Shown here one piece after another: positions 24,744 through 33,031 of a stretch of DNA of 35,752 bases. The stretch comes from Acidobacteriota bacterium. GTDB lineage: Bacteria; Acidobacteriota; Terriglobia; 2-12-FULL-54-10. The position numbers were made by a program, and so were the translations under genes. Under the pieces are notes generated by a model. The model was not told the origin of the DNA and did no database searches. It worked only from the letters and a program-made list of their open reading frames with translations. Location: the NCBI GenBank assembly GCA_016191085.1, contig JACPPJ010000027.1:1-35752 (forward strand), read 5' to 3'. How positions within the stretch are numbered: the stretch's first letter is position 1; each line of letters starts with the position of its first letter.

Positions 24744-24752
24744 AGTATACCA
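24744..24752 (-). promoter_or_regulatory. Possible extended -10 promoter of the purine cluster
   Basis: The minus strand reads TGGTATACT, an extended -10 (TGn followed by TATACT), about 33 nt upstream of the purQ start. The corresponding -35 region is poor (TTGCTG at 15-nt spacing), as is usual for extended -10 promoters. No PurR-like palindrome was recognised. Confidence 0.4.
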
Positions 24753-24791
24753 TGCCGCGCAAGGCAGCAACCCATGAGACGTAGACGTAAT

Positions 24792-24818
24792 GCAGAGTTT
24801 GCGCTTTTCAAACTCTGC
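24792..24818. repeat. GCAGAGTTTG palindrome, copy 1
   Basis: GCAGAGTTTG (24792-24801) and CAAACTCTGC (24809-24818) form a perfect 10-bp inverted repeat with a 7-nt loop. The same arms recur 140 nt further on with a different loop, so this is a second family of small palindromic repeats, distinct from the composite element. Confidence 0.7.
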
Positions 24819-24931
24819 GGCCTGAAATTCGTCCGATGATGATCACAGCGTTTCATTGTATTCCTTCGCGGTGCGCACGGCGCCAAAGTGACACGATGCT
24901 ATAACGTTCGCTTAAACCACCCAAAGAAAGC

Positions 24932-24958
24932 CGCAGAGTTTGGAAACCAAACTCTGCG
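24932..24958 (-). terminator. GCAGAGTTTG palindrome, copy 2; likely terminator of the pirin transcript
   Basis: CGCAGAGTTTGG, loop AAA, CCAAACTCTGCG: a perfect 12-bp stem ending exactly at the pirin stop codon. On the minus strand it is followed by GGCTTTCTTTGG, a modest T-rich stretch. It shares its arms with the palindrome at 24792-24818, so it may be a mobile repeat recruited as a terminator. Confidence 0.55.
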
Positions 24959-25855
24959 CTACCCGGTTATCGTGCCCATGCGGCCGTGCTGGTAATCCAC
25001 GATTGCTTGACGGACTTCCTCCTGGGTGTTCATTACAAATGGGCCATAGCGCGCAACGGGTTCATTCAGAGGCTTGCCGGAGAGGAGCAGCACGCTCGAT
25101 GCAGAGGTGTTGTGCTTTGGAGCTGCGATCTTAACGGCTCTGCCGTCTTTGCCAAAGAGAACTAGGTGACCCCGTTCAACACGCTCCTGCTCTTTTCCGA
25201 ACAGCCCCGCGCCTTCGAGAGTGTAGGCGAGGCAGTTGTAACCCGCAGGCACGAGCTGTTCAACGCTCGCTCCAGGCTGCAGCTTGAAATGCAGATAGGT
25301 GATGGGGACACGCGTGTCAATGACGGCTCGTTGACCGAGCGCTTCACCCGCGATCACCTTAACTTCGACAGTTCCGTCGGAGCTTTGTGCCACCGGAATG
25401 CGGTCCGAGGTGATCTCCTGATATCGCGGCTTCATCATCTTGTCGCCGCGAGGAAGATTCACCCATAGCTGCACGGCGTGCAGCCGCCCGCCGGTCCGGG
25501 TGAACTCCTTGGCCGGCATTTCTGAATGCACCACGCCGGCCCCGGCAGTCATCCACTGCACATCCCCAGGGTTCAAGCTGCCAGAGTGTCCGTGGGAGTC
25601 CTTGTGCTCGAAGCGGCCTTGCAGCATGTAAGTGACGGTTTCAAATCCCCGATGCGGATGGTCCGGAGCTCCCTTAGCTTCTCCCGGACCGAGGTCCACG
25701 GGACCCATTTCGTCCAGCAGCAGAAATGGATCAATGTCGGCCAGCGCTCGCGAAGGGAACGGCCTGTGCACCAGAAACCCTTCTCCTTCATATGTGGCGA
25801 CGCTCTCCACCACGTTTGCGATCGAACGAAGCTCGCCGGAATTGCTCGTTACCAT
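24959..25855 (-). CDS. Pirin-family bicupin protein
   Basis: A cytoplasmic double cupin. The first cupin contains the metal ligands in APDHPHRGFETVTYML and, further on, GAGVVHSEMP (His and Glu). It is framed by HRPFPSRALADIDPFLLLDEMGP, a classic pirin opening. The C-terminal cupin has GYNCLAYTLEGAG, GHLVLFGKDG and LLLSGKPLNEPVARYGPFVMNT, which is diagnostic for pirins. 298 residues is the usual length. GGAGGG lies 6 nt before the ATG. Some bacterial pirins are quercetin 2,3-dioxygenases and others regulate metabolism, so the exact role is open. It follows the YceI gene by 34 nt, likely the same transcript. Confidence 0.92.
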   Translation of the reverse strand: MVTSNSGELRSIANVVESVATYEGEGFLVHRPFPSRALADIDPFLLLDEMGPVDLGPGEAKGAPDHPHRGFETVTYMLQGRFEHKDSHGHSGSLNPGDVQWMTAGAGVVHSEMPAKEFTRTGGRLHAVQLWVNLPRGDKMMKPRYQEITSDRIPVAQSSDGTVEVKVIAGEALGQRAVIDTRVPITYLHFKLQPGASVEQLVPAGYNCLAYTLEGAGLFGKEQERVERGHLVLFGKDGRAVKIAAPKHNTSASSVLLLSGKPLNEPVARYGPFVMNTQEEVRQAIVDYQHGRMGTITG

Positions 25856-25889
25856 TGCTTCCCTCCGGAGCGCACCGTCGAATACGTAG

Positions 25890-26459
25890 TTATGATCGCT
25901 GCAAAGCTGGTCGCGTCATGATAGCTTCAGCGTCGAGCGTAATATCTACAAAGTTCCCCACGACGATTCCGCCATTGTCCAACGCGCTGTTCCAGCTTAC
26001 GCCAAAGTCATGCCGGTCTATGGTAGTCGTCGCGAGGAATCCTGAACGCGTCTTCGGCCCTTTGTCCACTCCGTCCTCCCACCAAGGTGTTTGCCATTGC
26101 CCGAGATAACGGACTTTGAGAGTGCTCTCCCGACGCACGCCGCGTATCGTCAAATCTCCCGTGACGAGATAATCATTTTCTCCCACCACTTCAACGCGAT
26201 CGCCGGCGAATGTAATCTCAGGATGGTGTTCGACGTCCAGAAAATCCGCGCTGCGGAGGTGCGCATCGCGCTCCGGAGCCCCCGTCCAAATCGAGCCAGC
26301 ATCGATACGAACCTCCACTCGCGAAGCACGAGGCTGATTCGCGTCGAACGTGAGCGTGCCGTGAATGTTCTTGAAGTGACCGCGAACGTACGTGACCATC
26401 ATGTGGCGAACAGCAAATTCCGCAGCCGTATGCCCAGGCTCGAAAAGCCAGTCAGCCAT
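25890..26459 (-). CDS. YceI-family protein
   Basis: A lipocalin-like beta-barrel that in characterised members binds a polyisoprenoid ligand. Residues from the ATG at 26459 read WLFEPGHTAAEFAVRHMMVTYVRGHFKNIHG, the typical YceI opening, followed by DAGSIWTGAPERDAHLRSADFLDVEHHPEITF, LTIRGVRRE and the GFLATTTIDRHDFGVSWN segment. GGAG lies about 8 nt before the ATG. No signal peptide is visible, so unlike E. coli YceI it appears cytoplasmic. 189 residues. Co-transcribed with the pirin gene downstream, a pairing that suggests oxidative-stress or lipid-quinone metabolism only by association. Confidence 0.9.
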   Translation of the reverse strand: MADWLFEPGHTAAEFAVRHMMVTYVRGHFKNIHGTLTFDANQPRASRVEVRIDAGSIWTGAPERDAHLRSADFLDVEHHPEITFAGDRVEVVGENDYLVTGDLTIRGVRRESTLKVRYLGQWQTPWWEDGVDKGPKTRSGFLATTTIDRHDFGVSWNSALDNGGIVVGNFVDITLDAEAIMTRPALQRS

Positions 26460-26581
26460 ATCTGAACTCCAAGACGAGGTGCCGTTCTTGTGCGATGTCC
26501 ATTGGATTCGCAAGCCGGGCAGAAGGATTCAACAGCGCTGGGCGTGGAGTCCGCGCTTGATCTCTCATCGCGATTCCGCAT

Positions 26582-27073
26582 ATGCTCCAATTGTCCAAGC
26601 GGGTGCAGGCAATGATCAGTCGCGAATACCCGAACAGCCCTGTGGTGGCCGTAGGCGCAGTCGTCGTGCATGAAGGCAAGGTCCTGTTGATTCGGCGCGC
26701 CAACGAACCATCGGCGGGGCAGTGGTCGATCCCTGGCGGAGCTGTGGAAGTGGGCGAGCCATTGCGAGACGCTTTGCGCCGTGAGGTTCTGGAAGAAACC
26801 GGATTGGCGGTAGAAGTCGGCGAGGTTCTGGAGGTGCTGGACCGCATTCTCACAGATGCCGCCGGGCAAGTGCAGTTCCATTACGTTCTCATTGATTATG
26901 TCTGTTCCGTTGCGCCCGGCACCCTTCAGGCCGCCTCCGATGTCAGCGAGGCGTGCTGGGCCACGCGCGCGGAGCTTACACGCTTCAGCCTGCGGCCGGA
27001 CACGCTGCGCGTAATCACGAAAGGAATAAGAGCTACACAGGAAAAGAGCGGGATATCAGGGGCGCCAGGGTAG
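26582..27073 (+). CDS. Nudix hydrolase
   Basis: Hydrolyses a nucleoside diphosphate linked to another moiety. The complete Nudix box GGAVEVGEPLRDALRREVLEETGL (residues about 52-75) has the glutamates needed for Mg2+. The N-terminal strand PVVAVGAVVVHEGKVLLIRR and the SIPGG approach match ADP-ribose/ADP-sugar type and MutT-like members. The substrate cannot be fixed. The ATG at 26582 or the ATG at 26612 may be used; neither has a strong ribosome-binding site. Its 3' end overlaps the convergent MatB-like gene by 41 nt. Confidence 0.9.
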   Translation: MLQLSKRVQAMISREYPNSPVVAVGAVVVHEGKVLLIRRANEPSAGQWSIPGGAVEVGEPLRDALRREVLEETGLAVEVGEVLEVLDRILTDAAGQVQFHYVLIDYVCSVAPGTLQAASDVSEACWATRAELTRFSLRPDTLRVITKGIRATQEKSGISGAPG

Positions 27074-28616
27074 AGAACCATATTGCGTTCGTGAACGCGG
27101 AGGCATACTCGGGGTTTTCTCGCAACATACTCTTCTGGACCTTCCCCATTGCGTTGCGGGGAAGTTCGGTCACGAAGAAAACGCGCTTGGGAACTTTATA
27201 GTTGGCCATCGTCTGCTTCAGTTGAGCAGTAATCGTCTGTTCGCTGATCCTGTTCGCGGTCTTGCCCATCACCACCAGCGCAATTACGGCTTCGCCAAAG
27301 TCAGGGTGCGGCACGCCAATCACGGCTGACTCCAACACTCCGTCCAACTGGTCAATGGCCGCTTCAACTTCCCTTGGATAGACATTCAGGCCGCCGGTAA
27401 TCACCAGGTCTTTTGAGCGGCCCACTACGGACAAGAAGCCATTCTCATCGCGCCGCCCCAGGTCACCCGTGCGGAAGTAGCCGTCCGGGGTAAACGACGC
27501 AGCACTCTCCTTCGATTTTCTCCAGTAGCCCGGCAGAACGTTTTCGCCCTTGATCTGCAACTCGCCGACTTCGCCTGCCGGAACCTCTCTGCAGTCCGCA
27601 TCAGCGATGCGGATGGTAACGCCGGGTAACGGCAGCCCTGCGCCTCCGGGTATATACGGCCCGTCAACCGGCGTGCAGCTATTTGCGCCCGTCTCGGTCA
27701 AACCGTAGCGATTGAGAATGGCGTGGCCGGTGCGCTCCTGCACCGCCATCAGTGTTTGTTCCAGCAACGGCGCGGAGCCGGAGATGAACAGCCTAATATT
27801 GGCGCACGACTCACGATCGAAAGCGGGCTGCTCCAGAAGGCGCGTGTAGAATGTCGGGACACCCATCAATATTGTCGCTTTAGCCAGATGACGAAGAACC
27901 GCGTCGGTTTCGAATTTCGGCAGCAAGATCATCTTTGCTCCCCTCGTCAGTGTGCCGCAGGTGGCGACGTGCAGCCCATGTACGTGGAAAAGCGGCACAG
28001 CATGGATCAAGACATCGGTTGCGCACCAGCGCCAATGCTCGCACAGCGATTCGGCGTTCGAAGTCAGGTTCCGATGCGTGATCATTGCGCCCTTGGGCCG
28101 GCCCGTCGTCCCTGAGGTATAGAAAATCGCGGCTGTGTCGCCGGGCTCGGTCGCCACCGTCGTGAACCCAGGCGGCCTACTGCGGACCCTTTCAGCCAAG
28201 CTCCCGCCGCCGTTTTCATCCATGGTCTCGATATGCGTCCTTGTGCGCGTGCCCTGAACTAATTCAGTCCAGAGGGCGGCGGAATCGGGGCGGCAGACGA
28301 TCACTTTGGGCTCGGCGTCCGACAGAATATACTCGAGTTCGGCTTTCCGGTAGGCGGGATTCAGCGGCACGTAGACCACGCCGGCGCGGATGGCAGCGAG
28401 ATACAGGAAAAACGACTGGGGAGACTTGTCAACCTGCGCCAGAACACGGTCGCCATTTCGAGCCCCCAAACTTGTGAGCAGAGCCGAGTATCGCGCGGTC
28501 TCTTCCGCCAGATCGCGGTAGGTGTAGTGTTTTCCTTCGTCGGTTTCAATGACGGGCCGGGACAGAGCAGCTTGGAAGCGGCATTCGTAGAAACTGTAGA
28601 GGTTATGGTTCACCAT
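27033..28616 (-). CDS. matB: Malonyl-CoA synthetase-like acyl-CoA ligase
   Basis: Adenylate-forming ligase predicted to make malonyl-CoA (or methylmalonyl-CoA) from the free acid, ATP and CoA. Motifs from the ATG at 28616: the P-loop YTSGTTGRPKGAM, PLFHVHGLHVA, ISGSAPL, RYGLTETGAN, YFRTGDLG, GRSKDLVITGGLNVYPREVE and the C-terminal catalytic lysine in PRNAMGKVQKSMLR. HVHGL, RYGLTET and NAMGKVQK are those I associate with MatB rather than general long-chain ligases. A longer frame from 28685 lacks family similarity at its start. Divergent from guaA; the 3' end overlaps the Nudix gene. Substrate assignment is moderately sure. Confidence 0.8.
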   Translation of the reverse strand: MVNHNLYSFYECRFQAALSRPVIETDEGKHYTYRDLAEETARYSALLTSLGARNGDRVLAQVDKSPQSFFLYLAAIRAGVVYVPLNPAYRKAELEYILSDAEPKVIVCRPDSAALWTELVQGTRTRTHIETMDENGGGSLAERVRSRPPGFTTVATEPGDTAAIFYTSGTTGRPKGAMITHRNLTSNAESLCEHWRWCATDVLIHAVPLFHVHGLHVATCGTLTRGAKMILLPKFETDAVLRHLAKATILMGVPTFYTRLLEQPAFDRESCANIRLFISGSAPLLEQTLMAVQERTGHAILNRYGLTETGANSCTPVDGPYIPGGAGLPLPGVTIRIADADCREVPAGEVGELQIKGENVLPGYWRKSKESAASFTPDGYFRTGDLGRRDENGFLSVVGRSKDLVITGGLNVYPREVEAAIDQLDGVLESAVIGVPHPDFGEAVIALVVMGKTANRISEQTITAQLKQTMANYKVPKRVFFVTELPRNAMGKVQKSMLRENPEYASAFTNAIWFSTLAPLISRSFPV

Positions 28617-28840
28617 GGCACTTGCTTGAGCTGAATTGCGGCTGCCAGTTCCGAGCGGTACAGCCAGACAGCCGAGATTGATCATCTCAAATTTTATGGA
28701 ATCCGTGCAACCGGCGGGATTGAGCCTGTGTACGACGGGTTAGCCTTGGCTCGATAGCATGTGAACACGATGGCCGCTCCATAACTATCGCGGCTGGGCA
28801 GTATTCGCACCCCATCCATTCGCCTCGCGACTCTGCTGGT

Positions 28841-28869
28841 TTGGCAGTTTCGCCGGACCTGAGTACAAT
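28841..28869 (+). promoter_or_regulatory. Predicted sigma70 promoter of guaA
   Basis: TTGGCA (28841-28846) and TACAAT (28864-28869) are separated by exactly 17 nt. Transcription would start near 28876, giving a 24-nt leader before the ATG at 28900. This excludes a guanine riboswitch for guaA. Confidence 0.6.
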
Positions 28870-28899
28870 AGAACTCTCAAACTGCTTTTGCTCCAAACA

Positions 28900-30435
28900 A
28901 TGGAATCGCGGCACGGCATCGTCATTCTCGATTTTGGCGCGCAATACAGCCAACTGATTGCGCGGCGCATTCGCGAGCACCACGTTCGCAGTCTGCTCGT
29001 TCCGTACAACGTCAGCATTGCCGAATTGCGCGACATGCAGCCCGCCGGAATCATCCTGTCGGGCGGGCCGAGTTCGGTATTCGACGAGGGCGCCCCGCAT
29101 CCCGACCCTGCCGTCCTGAGCATGGGGGTTCCTGTCCTGGGCATCTGCTATGGGCTGCAGTGGATTGCTCACGCAATGGGCGGGAAGGTGGAGCCGGCGC
29201 GCCAGCGAGAGTATGGCCGCGCGCAGCTTCACATTCTGAACGACTCACGTTTGCTGCGTTCCCTGCCCTCTCCGCTGCCGGTGTGGAACAGCCACGGTGA
29301 TGAGATTGTGATTTTGCCGCCGGGTTTCCATCAGAGCGGCAAAACCGAAACTGCCGTGGGCGCTATCGAGAACGTCGAAAAGAACATCTACGCGGTGCAG
29401 TTCCATCCCGAAGTTCGTCACACAGCGCACGGCGACCAGATCCTGGCGAACTTCGTGTTTGATATCTGCGGCGCTACTCCCGACTGGACGTCGAAATCAT
29501 TCATCGAACATACTATTAAATCGGTGCGCGAACAGGTCGGCTCGGGCTATGCTATTTGCGCATTGAGCGGGGGCGTCGATTCCACAGTCGCCGCGACGCT
29601 GGTCAACCGCGCCATCGGCGACCGGCTGCGTTGTATTTTCGTGGACAATGGAGTGCTCCGCCAGAACGAATTCACGGCTGTATTCTCAAGCCTGGAGCAC
29701 TTAGGGCTGAACGTTCTGGGCGTAGATGCTTCGGCGCGGTTCCTGACAAAGCTTGCCGGCGTCGTCGATCCGGAACAGAAACGCCGCGTGATCGGCAACG
29801 AATTCATCAGCGTTTTTGAAGAGGAAAGCAAGCAATTCCGGGAAGCGGGGTTCCTGGTGCAGGGGACTTTGTATCCCGACGTGATCGAATCCGTGTCGGT
29901 GAAGGGACCGTCGGCGATGATCAAGAGCCACCATAACGTGGGCGGCCTGCCGGAGAAGATGCATCTACGATTGGTGGAGCCTCTGCGCGAGTTGTTCAAG
30001 GACGAGGTGCGTCGCGTCGGCGCTGACCTGGGAATCGCTCCGGAGATTCTCCAGCGCCAACCATTTCCGGGGCCGGGGCTCGCCGTGCGAATACTAGGGG
30101 AGGTCACCCCGGAACGCCTGAATTATCTGCGTGCCGCTGATGAAATTGTATACGAAGAGATCCGCGACGCCGCTCTTTACGAGAGTATCTGGCAATCATT
30201 CGCGGTGCTCCTTCCGGTACGCACGGTCGGTGTGATGGGCGATCAACGCACCTATGGCTACACTGTGGCGCTGCGCGCCGTGCATTCCGAAGATGGCATG
30301 ACCGCCGATTGGGTCCGGCTGCCATATGAGGTTTTGGAACGAATCTCCAGCCGTATCGTCAACGAGGTCCGTGGCATCAGTCGTGTGGTCTACGACATCA
30401 CTTCCAAGCCGCCCAGCACCATTGAGTGGGAGTAG
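28900..30435 (+). CDS. guaA: GMP synthase (glutamine-hydrolysing)
   Basis: Aminates XMP to GMP with glutamine and ATP, the last step to guanine nucleotides. A single polypeptide of 511 residues with a class I glutaminase first (nucleophile Cys83 in GICYGLQ; the His-Glu pair in QFHPEV) and then the ATP-pyrophosphatase with the PP-loop SGGVDST. The dimerisation domain has [39 protein letters not shown] and the ending [17 protein letters not shown], diagnostic of GuaA. The ATG at 28900 is preferred to the TTG at 28888. Separate from the leftward purine cluster and with its own promoter. Confidence 0.97.
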   Translation: MESRHGIVILDFGAQYSQLIARRIREHHVRSLLVPYNVSIAELRDMQPAGIILSGGPSSVFDEGAPHPDPAVLSMGVPVLGICYGLQWIAHAMGGKVEPARQREYGRAQLHILNDSRLLRSLPSPLPVWNSHGDEIVILPPGFHQSGKTETAVGAIENVEKNIYAVQFHPEVRHTAHGDQILANFVFDICGATPDWTSKSFIEHTIKSVREQVGSGYAICALSGGVDSTVAATLVNRAIGDRLRCIFVDNGVLRQNEFTAVFSSLEHLGLNVLGVDASARFLTKLAGVVDPEQKRRVIGNEFISVFEEESKQFREAGFLVQGTLYPDVIESVSVKGPSAMIKSHHNVGGLPEKMHLRLVEPLRELFKDEVRRVGADLGIAPEILQRQPFPGPGLAVRILGEVTPERLNYLRAADEIVYEEIRDAALYESIWQSFAVLLPVRTVGVMGDQRTYGYTVALRAVHSEDGMTADWVRLPYEVLERISSRIVNEVRGISRVVYDITSKPPSTIEWE

Positions 30436-30490
30436 TTGTGCTGGGTAGTTCGAGTTCAGAGTCCGGTAACCACAATTGAAAGTAGCCGGT

Positions 30491-32230
30491 TTACGTAGGT
30501 TGATCAGCCGGAACACGCAAAGGGAGCGTCAGCTTAAAAACTGAGCCGCTGGGCCCGGTGCTTTCCACGCAAACCTCGCCGCCAAGGTCCTGCATGGTTT
30601 TATAAACCACAGTCAGCCCCAGACCAGTACCGCTCTCTTTCCCGTAACTCACAAAAGGCTGAAAGAGCGTCTCGCGTATAGCATCCGGAACACCGGCGCC
30701 GTTATCGGCCACCCGTAACTCGATACCCGATGACGTGCGGCGCGCCGAAATCAGAATGTTTCCTGAATCCGGCCGGACAGCCTCGCAAGCATTGAAAAGC
30801 AGGTTATTCAACACCCGCTCGAGCTGGTGCGGATCAAACCAGGCGTCGCAATCTTCACCGGAGTAGGTGATCGCGATTCCGCGGAACTCCGGACGGGCAT
30901 GTACCGTCTGTATGGAACGTTCCACCGCATCGCGGACGCTGCTCAATTGCGGGCGTGAAGCGTCCGGATCTCTGGAGAATCCCAACAGTGAGCTAATCTC
31001 TTCGTTCATGCGGTTTACCGCGAGCCGAATCTCCTGATAAAAATCTTGCCGCTGCGCCGAGCTGATATTTCCTTCCGAAAGAAACTCGGCGTAAGCAAGA
31101 ATTGCGGTCAGCGGGTGACGCAGATCGTGAGAGATCGTACTCGCCATGCGCCCGATTGTGGCGAGCCGCTCGGCATGGAGAAGTTCATGCTGCGATTTCT
31201 GAAGAGCGTCGCGCATGCGCTGGAACGCCGCCGTCAACTCGGAGAGTTCGTCATTACCGCGCACCCTCAGCGGATACGTGTAATCACCTTTCTGCAGGGC
31301 GTGCACACCCTGGACCAGATCCGCCAGCGGACGCGTAAAGGTGGTGGATATGACGTAAATCAGAATGCTTCCGGCGAGCACGGCTGCCAATCCTATCGCT
31401 ACAATCCACCGGTTCAAACTCTGGAGGAATGCCGTCGCTTGATCAAACGAACGAAACACGCTCAGTGTGATCGGAGGCGACTCGCCTGGAGCCAGGTCCA
31501 CCGACATGCGCAGAAATCGCTCCCCATCGAGCTCAATCTCACCCGGGATGGAAGCGGACGCCGTGGAGTGTTCGCCATGCCGCGCCAGTTCCGTTTGCTG
31601 CGCCGCGGAGAGCGTGCTGACGACAAGCATTGGTCCGTAGCGGAACGCCACGCGGCTGGAGGAGACACGGCTCACGTCCTCTGCCAGCCGCTCGTCCACC
31701 TTGTAACCGACAGCGAGAATCCCCAACGGTGTTCCCTCGGTCGGAGAGCCGAAGTAGATCGGCTGGAACGCCACCTCGAAGAGTTGGCCTCCTCCATACC
31801 ACCAATCGCGCGTTTCCTGTTTGTCGAGAAAGTGGCGCAGCAACTCCTGTGCATCGTTCCGTGGAAACCGGGGTTCAGAGCTGTGCAGCGCGACTACTTT
31901 CCCCGAACGGTCAGCGAGCAGGAACAACTCTGCGTCGCTTAGCCGCCAGAACTCCGCCGAGGCATCCTGGATGGTGGCCTCATGTTGCGAAGTCATTACA
32001 GCCTTGAGCGGAGGGAGACTGGCGAGCAGCGCCGCAGATCGTTGCAGTGCGCTTTCGCGCCTCTGCTGCAGGCTTTGGAACGTTACCACCGAGTTGCGAA
32101 GGCTATCCGCAATCTCCTCGCGCACGTGCAGCAGGACCCGGTGCCGCACGAAGAGCAGCGTCGCCCAGGTCAGCAACGCCGACGTAAGCGCGAGGGAGAG
32201 GAGGAATTTGGTTCTGAGTTTGCCCTTCAT
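30491..32230 (-). CDS. Membrane sensor histidine kinase
   Basis: Partner of the response regulator directly upstream. A first transmembrane helix (about residues 8-28, FLLSLALTSALLTWATLLFV) is followed by an extracytoplasmic sensor of about 240 residues with Cache-like features (AELFLLADRSGKVVALHSS, GILAVGYKVDE). A second helix (about 275-297, WIVAIGLAAVLAGSILIYVI) leads into a HAMP linker (TFTRPLADLVQGVHALQKGDY), the phosphoacceptor His in ISHDLRHPL, and the HATPase with NNLLFNACEA, VADNGAGVP and GTGLGLTVV. ATG 32230 is favoured over GTG 32242. 579 residues. The ligand is unknown. Confidence 0.92.
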   Translation of the reverse strand: MKGKLRTKFLLSLALTSALLTWATLLFVRHRVLLHVREEIADSLRNSVVTFQSLQQRRESALQRSAALLASLPPLKAVMTSQHEATIQDASAEFWRLSDAELFLLADRSGKVVALHSSEPRFPRNDAQELLRHFLDKQETRDWWYGGGQLFEVAFQPIYFGSPTEGTPLGILAVGYKVDERLAEDVSRVSSSRVAFRYGPMLVVSTLSAAQQTELARHGEHSTASASIPGEIELDGERFLRMSVDLAPGESPPITLSVFRSFDQATAFLQSLNRWIVAIGLAAVLAGSILIYVISTTFTRPLADLVQGVHALQKGDYTYPLRVRGNDELSELTAAFQRMRDALQKSQHELLHAERLATIGRMASTISHDLRHPLTAILAYAEFLSEGNISSAQRQDFYQEIRLAVNRMNEEISSLLGFSRDPDASRPQLSSVRDAVERSIQTVHARPEFRGIAITYSGEDCDAWFDPHQLERVLNNLLFNACEAVRPDSGNILISARRTSSGIELRVADNGAGVPDAIRETLFQPFVSYGKESGTGLGLTVVYKTMQDLGGEVCVESTGPSGSVFKLTLPLRVPADQPT

Positions 32231-32255
32231 CGCATCCGCCACGCGACGTCCGCGC

Positions 32256-32933
32256 TCAAGGGATGAATTTGTAGCCCGCTCCGTGGACCGTTAGAAAGTG
32301 AACCGGGTTGGCCGGGTCTTTTTCGATCTTTTGGCGCAGGTTCAGTATGTGAGCGTCAACTGTTCGAGTAGAAGGGTAGCAAGTGTACCCCCAAACTTCG
32401 TTCAATAATTGCTCCCGCGAAATCACGCGCTCTCTGTTGTCGGCGAAATACTTGAGCACTTTGAATTCCTGCGGCGTAAGCGAAACAGGATGCCCAGCGC
32501 GCATCAACTCCATTTTGGCGAAGTCAACGCAGATGTCGTCGAAAGTCAATTGCTCGGCGCGTATGCCGCGCGCTGAGCGCCGTAGCACGGCGTGTACTCG
32601 CGCCAGCAGTTCTTTCGGGCTGAAGGGCTTCGTAACGTAATCGTCGGCGCCGAGTTCCAGCAGGAGGACGCGATCCACTTCCTCTGAGGCGGCGCTGAGA
32701 ACGATAATGGGCATCTGCGGCGATTCTTTTCGCACCTCACGACAGATGTCGCGGCCGGAAATTTCGGGCAGCCGCAGGTCGAGAATAATCAGGTTGGGCG
32801 GCGAGGAGCGAAATGCCGCCAATCCGGCGGCTCCGGTAGGGGCCACATCCACTGTGTAACCCTCGGGTTCGAAAAGCTGCTGCAATGCCTTGCGAATCGC
32901 GCGATCGTCTTCAATAACCAGGATCTTTTCCAT
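32256..32933 (-). CDS. OmpR/PhoB-family response regulator
   Basis: DNA-binding regulator. Receiver domain with acidic pair Glu8-Asp9-Asp10, phosphoacceptor Asp52 in LIILDLRLP, Ser80 and Lys102 in VTKPFSPKEL. The C-terminal winged helix (residues about 130-225) has PVSLTPQEFKVLKYFADN, VISREQLLNEVWGY and RTVDAHILNLRQKIEKDP, standard for the OmpR family. The start may be ATG 32933 or ATG 32945; neither has a clear ribosome-binding site. It precedes the kinase by 25 nt and is divergent from the porin/cupredoxin pair, which is a reasonable regulatory target because they share the intergenic region. Confidence 0.94.
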   Translation of the reverse strand: MEKILVIEDDRAIRKALQQLFEPEGYTVDVAPTGAAGLAAFRSSPPNLIILDLRLPEISGRDICREVRKESPQMPIIVLSAASEEVDRVLLLELGADDYVTKPFSPKELLARVHAVLRRSARGIRAEQLTFDDICVDFAKMELMRAGHPVSLTPQEFKVLKYFADNRERVISREQLLNEVWGYTCYPSTRTVDAHILNLRQKIEKDPANPVHFLTVHGAGYKFIP

Positions 32934-33031
32934 GTTCAACGGCATGTTGGCGCTAGGGAGAGTATAAACTAAAATCGGCTCATTGGCCGGCTGTGTAATT
33001 GCCCGCTGTTGCTGCCAAAAGGGAGGCCGAC

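Noticed and set aside
28686-28899. Guanine or other purine riboswitch before guaA
   Set aside because: A good promoter leaves a 24-nt leader, too short for an aptamer.
31046-31942. Rightward 298-codon frame opposite the histidine kinase
   Set aside because: The kinase motifs are unambiguous on the other strand; this frame has no family features.
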